Below are positions 55,876 through 64,000 of a stretch of 64,000 bases of DNA, piece after piece. The stretch covers positions 62,001 to 126,000 of the forward strand of contig CBDDKW010000008.1 in assembly GCA_965230425.1 (NCBI GenBank), in the 5' to 3' direction. The translations under genes were made by a program, and so were the position numbers. The notes below the pieces were generated by a model. That model did not search any database, was not told the DNA's origin, and saw only the letters and a list, made by a program, of their open reading frames with translations. How positions within the stretch are numbered: position 1 is the stretch's first letter; every line of letters begins with the position of its first letter. The stretch comes from CBDDKW01 sp965230425. Lineage in GTDB: Bacteria > Pseudomonadota > Gammaproteobacteria > UBA1113.

Positions 55876-56724
55876 TTAACGTTGAGTGATTTCAATAAAC
55901 TCTACTTCATCTTCTCTGATATCTTTTTGTAAAAAACGCGCAGCGATGCGCGTAAAACGCTCAGGGGCATCGGTTGCAAGGAACTCAATGGTTGGTTCTT
56001 GGGTAGATTGACGTTGTAGATTTTTCTCCAGCAATAATTGCTGTACTGCATGGGACGTGGTATGCGCTGAATCCACTACGCTAATATCAGCACCAGCAAT
56101 TTTTTTAATGGTTTGCGCCAGTGCAGGGAAATGCGTACAACCTAAAACGATACAGTCAGGGCTTAAATCTTGTTGAGGTATTAATAGTGGTTGAATATAT
56201 CGCTCGGCAACTGCTTCAGCGATAGGACCTTCAGTCCAACCTTCCTCAGCAAGTGCAACGAATAAAGAACAACTTTGCGAGATGACTTTATAGTTAGGTT
56301 GTCTCGCATGAATGGCAAGTTCATAGGCACGATTTTGCACGGTGCTTTCAGTCGCAAGGACAAGAATATCACCGTTTCTTGAAGCTTGACATGCAGCTTC
56401 AGCCCCAGGTTCCACTACACCAATAACAGGTATTTCTAAAAAATCTTTTGCTAAAACGGGTAAAGCTGTGGACGCGGCTGTATTACAAGCAATTACTAAT
56501 AATTTGATCCCACGTTCGACTAAATAATGTGTTGCCTGTTGTGCATAACGTGTTACGGTCGATGCGCTTTTTGTGCCATAGGGTAAACGTGCTGTGTCAC
56601 CTAGATAAATAAAAGATTCATTGGGCAGCAGAGTTTGCAGTGCCTTTAAAACAGTTAATCCACCTACACCAGAATCAAATACTCCAATAGGTTGGTCGTT
56701 GTAGTGCTGAATAGTTTTCATCAT
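55876..56724 (-). CDS. murI: Glutamate racemase
   Basis: Makes D-glutamate for peptidoglycan. I chose the ATG at 56724 (MMKTIQHYND, 282 residues) with AAGG 6 nt upstream; the frame extends 6 codons further. FDSGVGGLTVLKAL, the catalytic Cys pair in VIACNTAAS and VLGCTHFP, and YLGDTARLPYG are all present. Normal length. Confidence 0.96.
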   Translation of the reverse strand: MMKTIQHYNDQPIGVFDSGVGGLTVLKALQTLLPNESFIYLGDTARLPYGTKSASTVTRYAQQATHYLVERGIKLLVIACNTAASTALPVLAKDFLEIPVIGVVEPGAEAACQASRNGDILVLATESTVQNRAYELAIHARQPNYKVISQSCSLFVALAEEGWTEGPIAEAVAERYIQPLLIPQQDLSPDCIVLGCTHFPALAQTIKKIAGADISVVDSAHTTSHAVQQLLLEKNLQRQSTQEPTIEFLATDAPERFTRIAARFLQKDIREDEVEFIEITQR

Positions 56725-56800
56725 CTTGAACCTTATTTGCAAAAAAACCTCTTATTGAATTATCAAAGCTATAAGAGAATAATAGTTCTTACACTGTATA

Positions 56801-57088
56801 TTAATTCTTTTGATCTATAAATCTAATATCTAGTTTTTTTCCTAGGGCGTGAGCAATTTTGAATAATGTAGATAGACGAATGTCCTCTGCATGATTTTCA
56901 AAGCGCGATATTGCAGGTTTATGAGTGTGTAAACGATCTGCTAATTCTTGCTGACTTAAACCACTATTAAGTCTGAGTTGTTTTAGTATAATACCAATTT
57001 TAAATTCATTAAATCCTTCATCATAATCAATTGCAAATTCAAGATCTTTTGATTTACGCTTTTTTATATATGATTTTAAGTCACTCAT
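56801..57088 (-). CDS. XRE-family antitoxin of a HigBA-type module
   Basis: A 95-residue HTH protein. The motif LRLNSGLSQQELADRLHTHKPAISRFENH forms the DNA-binding helix-turn-helix, and STLFKIAHALGKKLDIRF is typical of HigA-type antitoxins. The ATG overlaps the original toxin stop (ATGA), toxin gene first, the arrangement of HigBA modules. The partner is inactivated by a MITE, so this antitoxin may now act only as a repressor. Confidence 0.88.
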   Translation of the reverse strand: MSDLKSYIKKRKSKDLEFAIDYDEGFNEFKIGIILKQLRLNSGLSQQELADRLHTHKPAISRFENHAEDIRLSTLFKIAHALGKKLDIRFIDQKN

Positions 57089-57600
57089 GATAGTCTCCGC
57101 TTTAAGTAGTCACCTTTACGTTTTTCAGCCAATAAGATTTCAGATTTTGGCGTTTTTTGTGTTTTCTTCTGAAATCCATTAGTAACAATATATATACCCA
57201 TAGTATCTCATATTTAGGGCTTTCTAGCATGTTCTTTTCCGCCAGCTAATGACTTTAAATTTTGCCAATAGCCAACTATTACCTGCAATTTAAAGTCTTT
57301 ATCTAACGAAAAATCTCTGTCCTATAAAACCCTAAATATGAGATACTATGGGTATAAGTCTTTAGCAAAAAAGAAGCCGAGAAGTCTAAAAATATTATTA
57401 CCCTGTTGAATTCTGACTTCCCAAATATCATCTGAGCCAACGATTTTTTTAAAATACTGTCTAGGTAATACAGGTAATTCTTCAATAAGTTGTAAGACCC
57501 AGATAACTTTTTGAGCATGTTTGGCTGATAAACTATCTAAAAATTCAGCTACAGGACATAGCCCTTGTTCTGTTTTGAAAAAATTGACTGTACGTTTCAT
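57085..57600 (-). pseudogene. HigB/RelE-type toxin gene split by a MITE
   Basis: The 5' part encodes a Gp49/HigB-like toxin (CPVAEFLDSLSAKHAQKVIWVLQLIEELPVL...DDIWEVRIQ...IFRLLGFF) that runs into the insertion and stops as FFFAKDLYP. The missing C-terminus is found at 57085-57192 as IVTNGFQKKTQKTPKSEI followed by LLAEKRKGDYLKRRLS. Removing the element and one TA joins the parts in frame (AKDLYIVTNGF), giving a full-length toxin of about 118 residues. Confidence 0.92.
57193..57356. mobile_element. MITE with 27-bp perfect terminal inverted repeats and TA duplication
   Basis: Termini 57193-57219 and 57330-57356 are exact inverted copies (TATACCCATAGTATCTC... inward). The likely element is 57195-57354, flanked by a TA duplication, the target of IS630/Tc1-mariner transposases. 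An inner 11-bp inverted repeat (GACTTTAAATT at 57251-57261 with AATTTAAAGTC at 57287-57297) allows a second hairpin. It carries no gene, and no matching transposase lies in this window, so it must be mobilised in trans. Confidence 0.92.
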
Positions 57601-57608
57601 ATTTTAAT

Positions 57609-57626
57609 GTTAATATATATGTTAAC
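57609..57626. promoter_or_regulatory. Imperfect palindrome, probable toxin-antitoxin operator
   Basis: GTTAATATATATGTTAAC is symmetrical in 16 of 18 positions and lies 9 bp upstream of the toxin start, between it and the divergent hydrolase gene. HTH antitoxins of this type normally bind such a site to repress their own module. Confidence 0.45.
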
Positions 57627-57697
57627 CTTTGTAAAGTACAAGACACTTAAATCATTGTTAAGTATACTTGCGTAATGATGCTAGTATGGAGTGCTAA

Positions 57698-58774
57698 ATG
57701 ACAACAAATCACGATATTATCTTTGAAGAAATTTCCGGTAATGGCGGTAGTGTTGGACTCATTACCCTCAATCGCCCAAAGAGTTTGAATGCCTTAACCC
57801 ATGCTATGTGTTTAGCACTGGATAGCAAGTTAGCATACTGGCAGGATAGCAAGCATATAAAAGCCGTCATTATCCGTGGCGCAGGGGAGAAAGCCTTCTG
57901 TGCCGGTGGCGATATCCGCCACATTTACCAAAAGGGTAAAGAGCACGGTATTGAAGAAGCACGCCAATTCTTCCATGATGAGTACCGTATGAATCATCGC
58001 ATTCATAATTTCACTAAGCCTTATATCGCCTTACTCGATGGTATTACCATGGGGGGAGGCGTCGGCGTCTCCATTCATGGCAGCCACCGCGTTGCCACAG
58101 AGCGATTTTTATTCGCTATGCCTGAGACCGCTATTGGCTTCTTCCCTGATGTGGGTGGTTCTTATTTTCTTTCACGTTTGGCGGGTGAGCTAGGTATTTA
58201 CCTAGGTTTAACCGGTACGCGATTGAATGCCAGTGATGCCATGTTTGCTGGCTTAATTAACGAGTTTACTTCTAGTGTACATGTGCATGAAATTATTGAT
58301 GCCATTGCTGGAACTAATTTTTCAGAAGAAGCAAAAGAGCGTGTAACGCATATCTTACATGAATTTTCAGTAAAGACTGAATTATCTGAACTTGCCACTC
58401 ATAGTCATCAAATTGATGAATTTTTCTCTGCCGATACAGTTGAAGCAATCATAACTCGCTTAGAACAGGATAATAAACCCTGGAGCCAAAAGGCTTTATC
58501 ACAGTTAAAAACAAAATCACCTACTAGTATGAAAATTACATTACGTCAGATCCGAGAAGGCGTTGCTTTAAATTTCGATAGTTGCATGCAAATGGAGTAT
58601 CGACTTTGCCAGCGTATTTTAGCTGCTCACGATTTTTATGAAGGTGTACGCGCTGTACTACTTGATAAAGATAACACACCCATATGGCAACCAGCAACGC
58701 TAGCAGAGGTAGATGAGGCGACTATTGATAGTTATTTTCAGCCTTTAGAGGAAGGTGAACTGCTGTTTAATTGA
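57698..58774 (+). CDS. 3-hydroxyisobutyryl-CoA hydrolase
   Basis: A 358-residue enoyl-CoA-hydratase/isomerase superfamily protein. GEKAFCAGGDIRHIY, GITMGGGVGVSIHG and MPETAIGFFPDVGGSYFLSR are the signature of the 3-hydroxyisobutyryl-CoA hydrolase group. The longer C-terminal part (SMKITLRQIREG...MEYRL) also fits that group. It hydrolyses an intermediate of valine degradation and belongs functionally with the dehydrogenase and hydratase 7 kb upstream. GGAG stands before the ATG. Confidence 0.94.
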   Translation: MTTNHDIIFEEISGNGGSVGLITLNRPKSLNALTHAMCLALDSKLAYWQDSKHIKAVIIRGAGEKAFCAGGDIRHIYQKGKEHGIEEARQFFHDEYRMNHRIHNFTKPYIALLDGITMGGGVGVSIHGSHRVATERFLFAMPETAIGFFPDVGGSYFLSRLAGELGIYLGLTGTRLNASDAMFAGLINEFTSSVHVHEIIDAIAGTNFSEEAKERVTHILHEFSVKTELSELATHSHQIDEFFSADTVEAIITRLEQDNKPWSQKALSQLKTKSPTSMKITLRQIREGVALNFDSCMQMEYRLCQRILAAHDFYEGVRAVLLDKDNTPIWQPATLAEVDEATIDSYFQPLEEGELLFN

Positions 58775-58804
58775 TAATACGCTGTTATAAATACGACAGT
58801 GTAT

Positions 58805-58920
58805 TGTCATTTCTAGCGTAGCGAGAAATCTCCCGATGATTTAGTGAACATGAACAGAGGTTTATTCTAAGTAGTCAAATCATCAGGAGATCCCTCATGC
58901 TTCACATTCGGGATCTCCTG
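58805..58920. repeat. Dispersed palindromic element, copy 4
   Basis: TGTCATTTCTAGCGTAGCGA with GAAATCTCCCGATGATTTAG on the left and AAATCATCAGGAGATCCC on the right, then a further GGGATCTCCTGA. It lies between the convergent hydrolase and kinase-like genes. Confidence 0.85.
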
Positions 58921-58948
58921 AATACTTAGGTAACTATAACAAAGAAAA

Positions 58949-59614
58949 CTACTCTATAATATCAACTGACTTACGATTCAATACATGCTTCAAATAGTAA
59001 GCTTGATGCTTTGACAACTTTGCCACAGATAGGTAATTATCAATAAATTTTTCTATCCCATAATTTTTAAACGCAGCGATATCGGTATCATAGAATATCA
59101 TATGCCGTAAATTACGAATACGATGCCAAATATTCAAAGGCTTATGACGAACTTTCAGATCTGCAATATCAATTAAATAAAATTGTGCTTCATCATTTCG
59201 CAAAACATTACCTAAATGAATACCACGAAAAAAAATCCCTTGATAGTGTAACTGGGCGATATAAGTAGCAAGTTCAGTCAGAATTACTGGATTTGACGCG
59301 GAGACTAAATGGCGTACTTCCTCACCTGGTACTTTGGGATAGATCACCAAGTGTATATTCTCTTCAGGACATGAAAACGTTTGTTCAACATGAACAGCCG
59401 GAATATGTAATTGTGCCAAACGGCGAGAATTACGACTAAAACGTTGTGCGTGAGGGCGTAGTTTACTAGAAGAGAATTTCTTCTTGCGCGGGTAGAATAT
59501 TTTCACAATCTTATTATCGGCCGTTTGCAAAATTTTGGGGCCGTACTTGCAATCTGCTAAAACGACCGCTGACTCGCAAAGAGCCTTGTATTCAAGCGCT
59601 GACATCTTTTGCAT
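58949..59614 (-). CDS. LPS-kinase / toluene-tolerance-like protein kinase fold
   Basis: A 221-residue protein of the kinase-like family that includes Kdo/heptose kinases of lipopolysaccharide and 'toluene tolerance' proteins. An N-lobe with a VKIFYPRKK lysine is followed by LVIYPKVPGEEV and the catalytic loop GIFFRGIHLGNVL; FYLIDIADL then supplies the metal-binding Asp. The usual HxD is replaced by an H-x2-N form, as in this subgroup. Likely phosphorylates a lipopolysaccharide core sugar on the cytoplasmic side. Stands alone. Confidence 0.75.
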   Translation of the reverse strand: MQKMSALEYKALCESAVVLADCKYGPKILQTADNKIVKIFYPRKKKFSSSKLRPHAQRFSRNSRRLAQLHIPAVHVEQTFSCPEENIHLVIYPKVPGEEVRHLVSASNPVILTELATYIAQLHYQGIFFRGIHLGNVLRNDEAQFYLIDIADLKVRHKPLNIWHRIRNLRHMIFYDTDIAAFKNYGIEKFIDNYLSVAKLSKHQAYYLKHVLNRKSVDIIE

Positions 59615-59700
59615 AAGGATATAGAACCATTCCCAACTAGTCTGTTCGATTCTGCCATTGTAGGCGCCGCAACCGACCCACTATCGGCCAAAATCAGCCA

Positions 59701-59738
59701 AAATAAAATCCCCGAGGCTTGCCTCGAGGATTTTATTT
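59701..59738. terminator. Strong symmetrical hairpin in a divergent upstream region
   Basis: AAATAAAATCC pairs with GGATTTTATTT around a CCGAGGC-TT-GCCTCGA core, giving an almost perfect 18-bp stem. It looks like a bidirectional terminator, but lies upstream of both hemB and the divergent kinase-like gene, 53 nt before the hemB start. It may therefore be an attenuator in the hemB leader or an insulator. Its CGAGGCTTGCCTC core also occurs at 45236-45248. Confidence 0.7.
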
Positions 59739-59791
59739 AACGATAATAGAGCTTATCTTAACACACTATTAGATATAAGCCCGGAATTTTT

Positions 59792-60799
59792 ATGCAATCA
59801 ACATACACAGGTCAATTCCCGCAAACCCGACTCCGGCGGTTACGCCAAAATCCACAAGTTCGTCGCCTTATTAGTCAAGCGCACTTGTGCAAGGAAGATT
59901 TTATCCTGCCACTCTTTATCCGCCATGGTCAACAGCAGAAACAGCCAGTCGCAAGTATGCCAGGCCATTATCAATGGAGTGTGGATACCTTAGCGGCGGA
60001 AATAGAAACAATTGCTAAACTAGGCATACCCGGAATATTACTATTCGGTATTCCAGAACATAAAGATCCTGCTGGTACAGATAGCTATTGTGAACAGGGC
60101 ATTATTCAGCAAGCTATTCGTCTGGTAAAAGACGTTGCACCTGAATTACTGGTGATTACCGATGTGTGTTTTTGTGAATACACCGACCATGGTCATTGTG
60201 GCATTATGAATGACAGAACTGGCCAAATAGATTTAGACAATGATGCCACACTTGAGCTATTAGCAAAGCAAGCATTGAGTCATGTTCAAGCAGGTGCTGA
60301 TATAGTAGCGCCCAGTGGTATGATTGATGGCATGATCGGGACTATTCGCACTGCTTTAGATGCAGAGAATTATCAGCATATCCCTATCATTAGTTACGCT
60401 GTAAAATACTGCTCAGCTATGTATGGACCTTTCCGTGAAGCGACAGAGGGAGCACCGCAATATGGTGATCGCAAAAGCTATCAAATGGATCCCGCTAATG
60501 CGGCAGAAGCCTTACGCGAAGCCGCGCTTGATATAGCTGAGGGTGCTGATATGCTCATGGTCAAACCCGCAGTCAACTACCTTGATATTATTCGTGATGT
60601 AAAACAAGCACATCCTGGTGTACCACTATCGGCTTATCAAGTGAGCGGTGAATATGCCATGATCAAAGCTGCCGCAGCTCAAGGTTGGATCGATGAGCGC
60701 AAAGTTGCCTTAGAACAATTACTCTCAATTAAACGCGCCGGTGCAGATTTTATTTTTAGTTATTTTGCTAAAGATGCTGTGAATTGGTTGGCAGATTGA
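59792..60799 (+). CDS. hemB: Delta-aminolevulinic acid dehydratase (porphobilinogen synthase)
   Basis: A 335-residue enzyme of heme synthesis. The metal-binding DVCFCEYTDHGHCG keeps the three cysteines of Zn-dependent enzymes. Schiff-base lysines are present in SYAVKYCSAMYGPFREA and MLMVKPAVNYLD. Full length, N-terminus LRRLRQNPQVRRL typical. A terminator-like hairpin in its leader suggests attenuation. Confidence 0.97.
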   Translation: MQSTYTGQFPQTRLRRLRQNPQVRRLISQAHLCKEDFILPLFIRHGQQQKQPVASMPGHYQWSVDTLAAEIETIAKLGIPGILLFGIPEHKDPAGTDSYCEQGIIQQAIRLVKDVAPELLVITDVCFCEYTDHGHCGIMNDRTGQIDLDNDATLELLAKQALSHVQAGADIVAPSGMIDGMIGTIRTALDAENYQHIPIISYAVKYCSAMYGPFREATEGAPQYGDRKSYQMDPANAAEALREAALDIAEGADMLMVKPAVNYLDIIRDVKQAHPGVPLSAYQVSGEYAMIKAAAAQGWIDERKVALEQLLSIKRAGADFIFSYFAKDAVNWLAD

Positions 60800-61257
60800 G
60801 ATTTAATATCTAAACGTATTTAAACCTCCCATTTCTATAACTCTAAAGATTATGACTAAAAGTGTTACCTATATCTGAATAGAGTGCAGTTCTGTGGGTA
60901 TTTTCCAGTATCGCATACAAAATTTTTTAATGTATTGTACTAAGCCTATTACCACGTGAAGTGAACAGCCTAGCATTTCCTTAGTCGATGCATGTTCTTT
61001 CAGTGCTATTTTTCATGCAACTCTGCATTCTAGCTAATTACAAAAATAATTGATCATGAATAGTTGCGTTTAAAATATTTCTGAACTATTATACCGATCG
61101 TTCGAAAGAAAAAATAATAACAATCACTCAGTTCAGTACGGCATTACAGATGGATAATTAGATACATAAAAGTTCAAGAGAATTTTTTATTAACCACTCC
61201 TGTACCTAATATTTATGTACAGAAGTATCTCTGACAAGAGAATAAGGAGATCAATTT
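60800..61257. other. Gap upstream of the LodA-like gene
   Basis: 458 bp without a credible gene. It probably contains the hemB 3' end and the promoter of the oxidase operon; a clear AAGGAG Shine-Dalgarno stands at its right end, 7-8 nt before the next ATG. Confidence 0.5.
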
Positions 61258-63831
61258 ATGCCATTAATTAACGACGTTAGAAAAGTAGTCACGCGTTTAT
61301 CTTCGGATCCTGCATGGAAACGTGTTTTTGCAAAGACGAAATTAAATATCACTACGCAAATGACGGATGCAGAAGTTGCGGCACAATTAACAACATCACT
61401 TAGTACTGGTGAACTCACCGCGCTTAGACAATTGTCTGGTTTTAAAGATATGGCTGCAGAAGCCAAACAATTAATAACGCCTGGAAAACCAGCTCGCAGT
61501 ATTTTATACCATGCTTTAGCATCACCCAACATGACTAACGATGGTCAAAATAATGAAATGACGCAATGGCCAACACAGGATGAATTAGTCAGTGTGGAAA
61601 ATTATGTCTATGCGAGTGCAAAGCGTTCATTAGATGATGTTAAACGATCAGCAACAAAGTTAACAGGTGATAATACACCAGAATTAGGCGTTGTTGTGTT
61701 TGCAACGGAATATAGGCCAGCACATAAAACGCCACACCGAAAACATGCAGATATTTGTTTTTCTCGTACAGGTGTTGCAAGAGTGGGAACTATTGATACA
61801 GGTTATGATGGAAAGTTAAGAGGCTATTGGCCTGTGGATGAGAGTCAGCCCCATGATTTTGGGATAGTACCCGTTAAGTATGATGCTTATGTTGCTGTTA
61901 AAGTGCGTAAAAGTCTTGCAAATAATAAGGGTTTTGAATTTGGTCCTCCACCTAATATTGCTGCAATTGCTGATGGTTCAAAACAACCAGATAGCAGTTT
62001 TGAATTTTGGGTACCACTACATAAATTATTTAATGGTAGTGAATGTTTACGTGGTGAGAACTTACAGTGTGAGCTAAATGCACAGCATGTTAATGAAAAA
62101 ATTAAACGTTTTCATCTGATGATGAAGAAAATCGGAGTTAACGCAGGGCATAATAATGATGATCTAACCAAAGCTCCATTTACGATTACAGAGGACTTAG
62201 CCACAGTGAAATATAGTACTGATAAGGCTAGTGCTTGGATTACACCAAAGCCACAGCCATTTGTTAAAGTTGCTGAGGATGAAGACGGTAACAAAGTTAG
62301 TTTTATTGTGCCTCAAGAAAGGAATACTAATGCATCTCCGAACGAACCATCTGTAAGAATTTTTGGCCGAGACAGCCAAGACCGGCGTATATTATCTTCA
62401 ACACTCGAAATGCGTACTAATAATGTCAAAATGAACCCTGTAACGAATATGCCAATATTAGACGATGATGGTGATTTGATACCAGTTGGCGATCGTCCAG
62501 GCCCAGAATATATTCATATACGTGAGGATGATGTGCTAGGTGATTTAAACCAAGTTGATTCAGTGGATTTGGCAAATTCGAGACAACTACTGAAAGAAGG
62601 TCGTCGAGCAATGCATTTTGCCGATACGACTGCAGATGGATGGGTTTCATTGAAACTTAGTGGCAGCAATGCTTTAGCCAATTTAGTTCACGTTAATGCA
62701 TATTCATTAATAGGTGCTCCTGATTTTTATCCACTGGTAGATCAACGTGATATTCTCGAATGGAGACAGGCCAATAGCAATAACCCTAATATTTTATTTT
62801 TCCGTGAACCGGATGCTTTATCTGAAGATAGACTCCCACCTAATTTAACGCTACCAGGGGCTTTTGATAATGATGCAGAGGTGGAGAATCCTGTTGTTAC
62901 TGCGATTATTACTCAAGCTGAAGAGAGTCGTACTGGACCTATACGTAGGCATATTGATAGTGAATTTAAAATTTCTCAAAATACATTGCCTGATGCAGCC
63001 GCTGGTTTATATGCTCCAGGTTGGGTTGTTAGCTTTGATGTCAATGAGCAAAAGCAAGGGCACCTAGCTGCCTATGGTTTAGGTAGCCCATTTCCAGAAG
63101 ATGCTAAGCTCTGTGCCGCACTCAATGGTTTTTGGCCAGCAGTAGCACCTGATACTACACGGACTTTTGCACGAGAAGAGCTATTTATTAATAATCAACT
63201 CGCTTCGAGTACAACTGTACCAATGACAGATGATGAAATTAGTAGTGATTTGTCATGGGATGGTCTACAGGGACCTAATATTATTCCAGGTGGCACAGTT
63301 CCTCAAATTGAGCATCCAAGTTTTCTGTATGCTGACTACACCAAAGATACAGAAAAAGGTAAATTTTCTATGGTGAAGACCAGTAAAATGACGAGTGCTG
63401 AATACAAGCGTCGTATCTTGACTATGGGTGCGGTAAGAAATTATCTAGCTAAACATGTTAGGGATCTACAACTACCATCTGGCGGCCCTAACTTTGTAGT
63501 TGGCATTTCAATTGTGAATTTCTCCTTAGAGCCCAGCACTCATGCTAGTGTTCAGGATGCGCAAGACAGAATTAGTGGATTAAACTTTAGTAATGAAGTC
63601 TACCGATTTGTCTTTGTGCGCTACAATGAGCCTATCCCTCAGAACAGGGGTGCTGGCTTCGATCGTCCTCATCATAGACTTAGAGCCAGATTTAGTCAGC
63701 AAGTAGAGTTGCTAATTGATGGTAAGAATCGTGATTTGATCTGTGTGAAAAGCATTAATCATGGGGAAGGCGCAAATCTTGATTGGACTAGGGATCCTGC
63801 ATCTGCAGCATCACCTGTACCAGCACTCTGA
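61258..63831 (+). CDS. LodA/GoxA-like CTQ-dependent amino-acid oxidase, divergent
   Basis: An 857-residue protein. The segment PEDAKLC...GFWPAVAPD (D615, C619, W626) reproduces the D-x3-C...FWPAxVP pattern of LodA-type oxidases, in which a Cys and a Trp form the cysteine-tryptophylquinone cofactor. Here C619 would be the Cys and W667 (SWDGL) a candidate Trp. SRTGVARVGTID near 180 recalls the family's IGIARVGN start, but about 170 extra residues precede it. The following flavoprotein is of the type needed to build the cofactor (LodB). Known relatives oxidise lysine or glycine, release hydrogen peroxide and can act as antimicrobials. Substrate unknown. Confidence 0.65.
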   Translation: MPLINDVRKVVTRLSSDPAWKRVFAKTKLNITTQMTDAEVAAQLTTSLSTGELTALRQLSGFKDMAAEAKQLITPGKPARSILYHALASPNMTNDGQNNEMTQWPTQDELVSVENYVYASAKRSLDDVKRSATKLTGDNTPELGVVVFATEYRPAHKTPHRKHADICFSRTGVARVGTIDTGYDGKLRGYWPVDESQPHDFGIVPVKYDAYVAVKVRKSLANNKGFEFGPPPNIAAIADGSKQPDSSFEFWVPLHKLFNGSECLRGENLQCELNAQHVNEKIKRFHLMMKKIGVNAGHNNDDLTKAPFTITEDLATVKYSTDKASAWITPKPQPFVKVAEDEDGNKVSFIVPQERNTNASPNEPSVRIFGRDSQDRRILSSTLEMRTNNVKMNPVTNMPILDDDGDLIPVGDRPGPEYIHIREDDVLGDLNQVDSVDLANSRQLLKEGRRAMHFADTTADGWVSLKLSGSNALANLVHVNAYSLIGAPDFYPLVDQRDILEWRQANSNNPNILFFREPDALSEDRLPPNLTLPGAFDNDAEVENPVVTAIITQAEESRTGPIRRHIDSEFKISQNTLPDAAAGLYAPGWVVSFDVNEQKQGHLAAYGLGSPFPEDAKLCAALNGFWPAVAPDTTRTFAREELFINNQLASSTTVPMTDDEISSDLSWDGLQGPNIIPGGTVPQIEHPSFLYADYTKDTEKGKFSMVKTSKMTSAEYKRRILTMGAVRNYLAKHVRDLQLPSGGPNFVVGISIVNFSLEPSTHASVQDAQDRISGLNFSNEVYRFVFVRYNEPIPQNRGAGFDRPHHRLRARFSQQVELLIDGKNRDLICVKSINHGEGANLDWTRDPASAASPVPAL

Positions 63832-63855
63832 TAATCGCTGTTAGAGCATGTGATA

Positions 63856-64000
63856 ATGCAAGTAGATTATGATGTTGTCATAATAGGGGCAGGTCCAGCA
63901 GGTACAGCGGCGGCTATTACTGCCGCTATTGCTGGACTTAGTGTCTGTATCGTCGAGCGTGAGCAATTCCCACGCTATCGTCCTGGCGAAACACTGCATC
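63856..64000 (+). CDS. LodB-like FAD-dependent maturase, 5' part only
   Basis: Only 48 codons lie in the window. They show the FAD-binding Rossmann motif VVIIGAGPAGTAAAI and then FPRYRPGETLH, the start typical of the tryptophan-halogenase-like flavoproteins (LodB/GoxB) that accompany LodA-type oxidases. The gap to the oxidase gene is 24 bp, so the two are co-transcribed. RBS is weak. Confidence 0.75.
   Translation, partial: MQVDYDVVIIGAGPAGTAAAITAAIAGLSVCIVEREQFPRYRPGETLH

Overview
The window is a stretch of an AT-rich gammaproteobacterial chromosome. The core genes and their order (argS, SPOR protein, hslV, hslU, DUF971, ubiE; priA-aroE; murI; hemB; prlC) are typical of gammaproteobacteria. 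Between them sit very large eukaryote-like genes: ankyrin-patatin, NACHT-LRR with a Rab-like tail, tandem ubiquitin-like folds, and a mitochondrial-presequence-like membrane protein. Together with a histone H1-like protein this points to a host-associated, intracellular Legionellales-type bacterium (Coxiella, Legionella or Berkiella-like). That placement is inference from gene content; no rRNA or other taxonomic marker was available.

Layout. (1) 1-10195 is an accessory island: the end of an AAA ATPase gene, a 'mobile mystery protein A' regulator with a truncated partner B, then a one-directional biosynthetic-looking operon (tandem heme-oxygenase-like diiron protein, NodU/CmcH carbamoyltransferase, SGNH-like hydrolase, a 26-residue basic peptide, ATP-grasp ligase, EamA-like transporter) and a GNAT acetyltransferase. 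A second, 96% identical fragment of the mobile-mystery-A gene closes the island at the end of ubiE. (2) 10192-17332 is housekeeping: ubiE, DUF971, hslUV, SPOR protein, argS, and a YrbG-type antiporter. (3) 17348-37920 is a minus-strand effector-like block: a 126-residue membrane protein, an ankyrin-patatin phospholipase, a pentapeptide-type ORF, and a 5455-residue NACHT/helical-repeat/LRR/Rab-like giant. The patatin stop is preceded by a canonical A_AAA_AAG slippery heptamer with a 9-bp hairpin 5 nt downstream. The pentapeptide ORF lies exactly in the -1 frame and has no ATG, so a programmed frameshift fusion is predicted. (4) 38306-49201: OPT transporter, orphan Phd antitoxin, a second ATPase of the first gene's family, prlC, the H1-like protein, a gamma-carbonic anhydrase-like protein, aroE and priA. 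(5) 49202-58774: an oriC-like intergenic region with three perfect DnaA boxes and an IHF match, then valine-degradation genes (acyl-CoA dehydrogenase, frameshifted enoyl-CoA hydratase, 3-hydroxyisobutyryl-CoA hydrolase). These are interrupted by two effector-like genes, murI and a HigBA-type module whose toxin is split by a 160-bp MITE. (6) 58949-64000: an LPS-kinase-like protein, hemB, and a LodA-like quinoprotein oxidase gene followed by the start of its LodB-like flavoprotein partner.

Small dispersed palindromes (four copies of a TGTCATTTCGA...AAATCTCC element), the MITE, gene fragments and poly-A frameshifts show that the accessory parts of this genome are being remodelled. The three systems most worth following are the putative dipeptide/carbamoyl natural-product operon, the predicted -1 frameshift in the effector block, and the giant NACHT-LRR-Rab protein.
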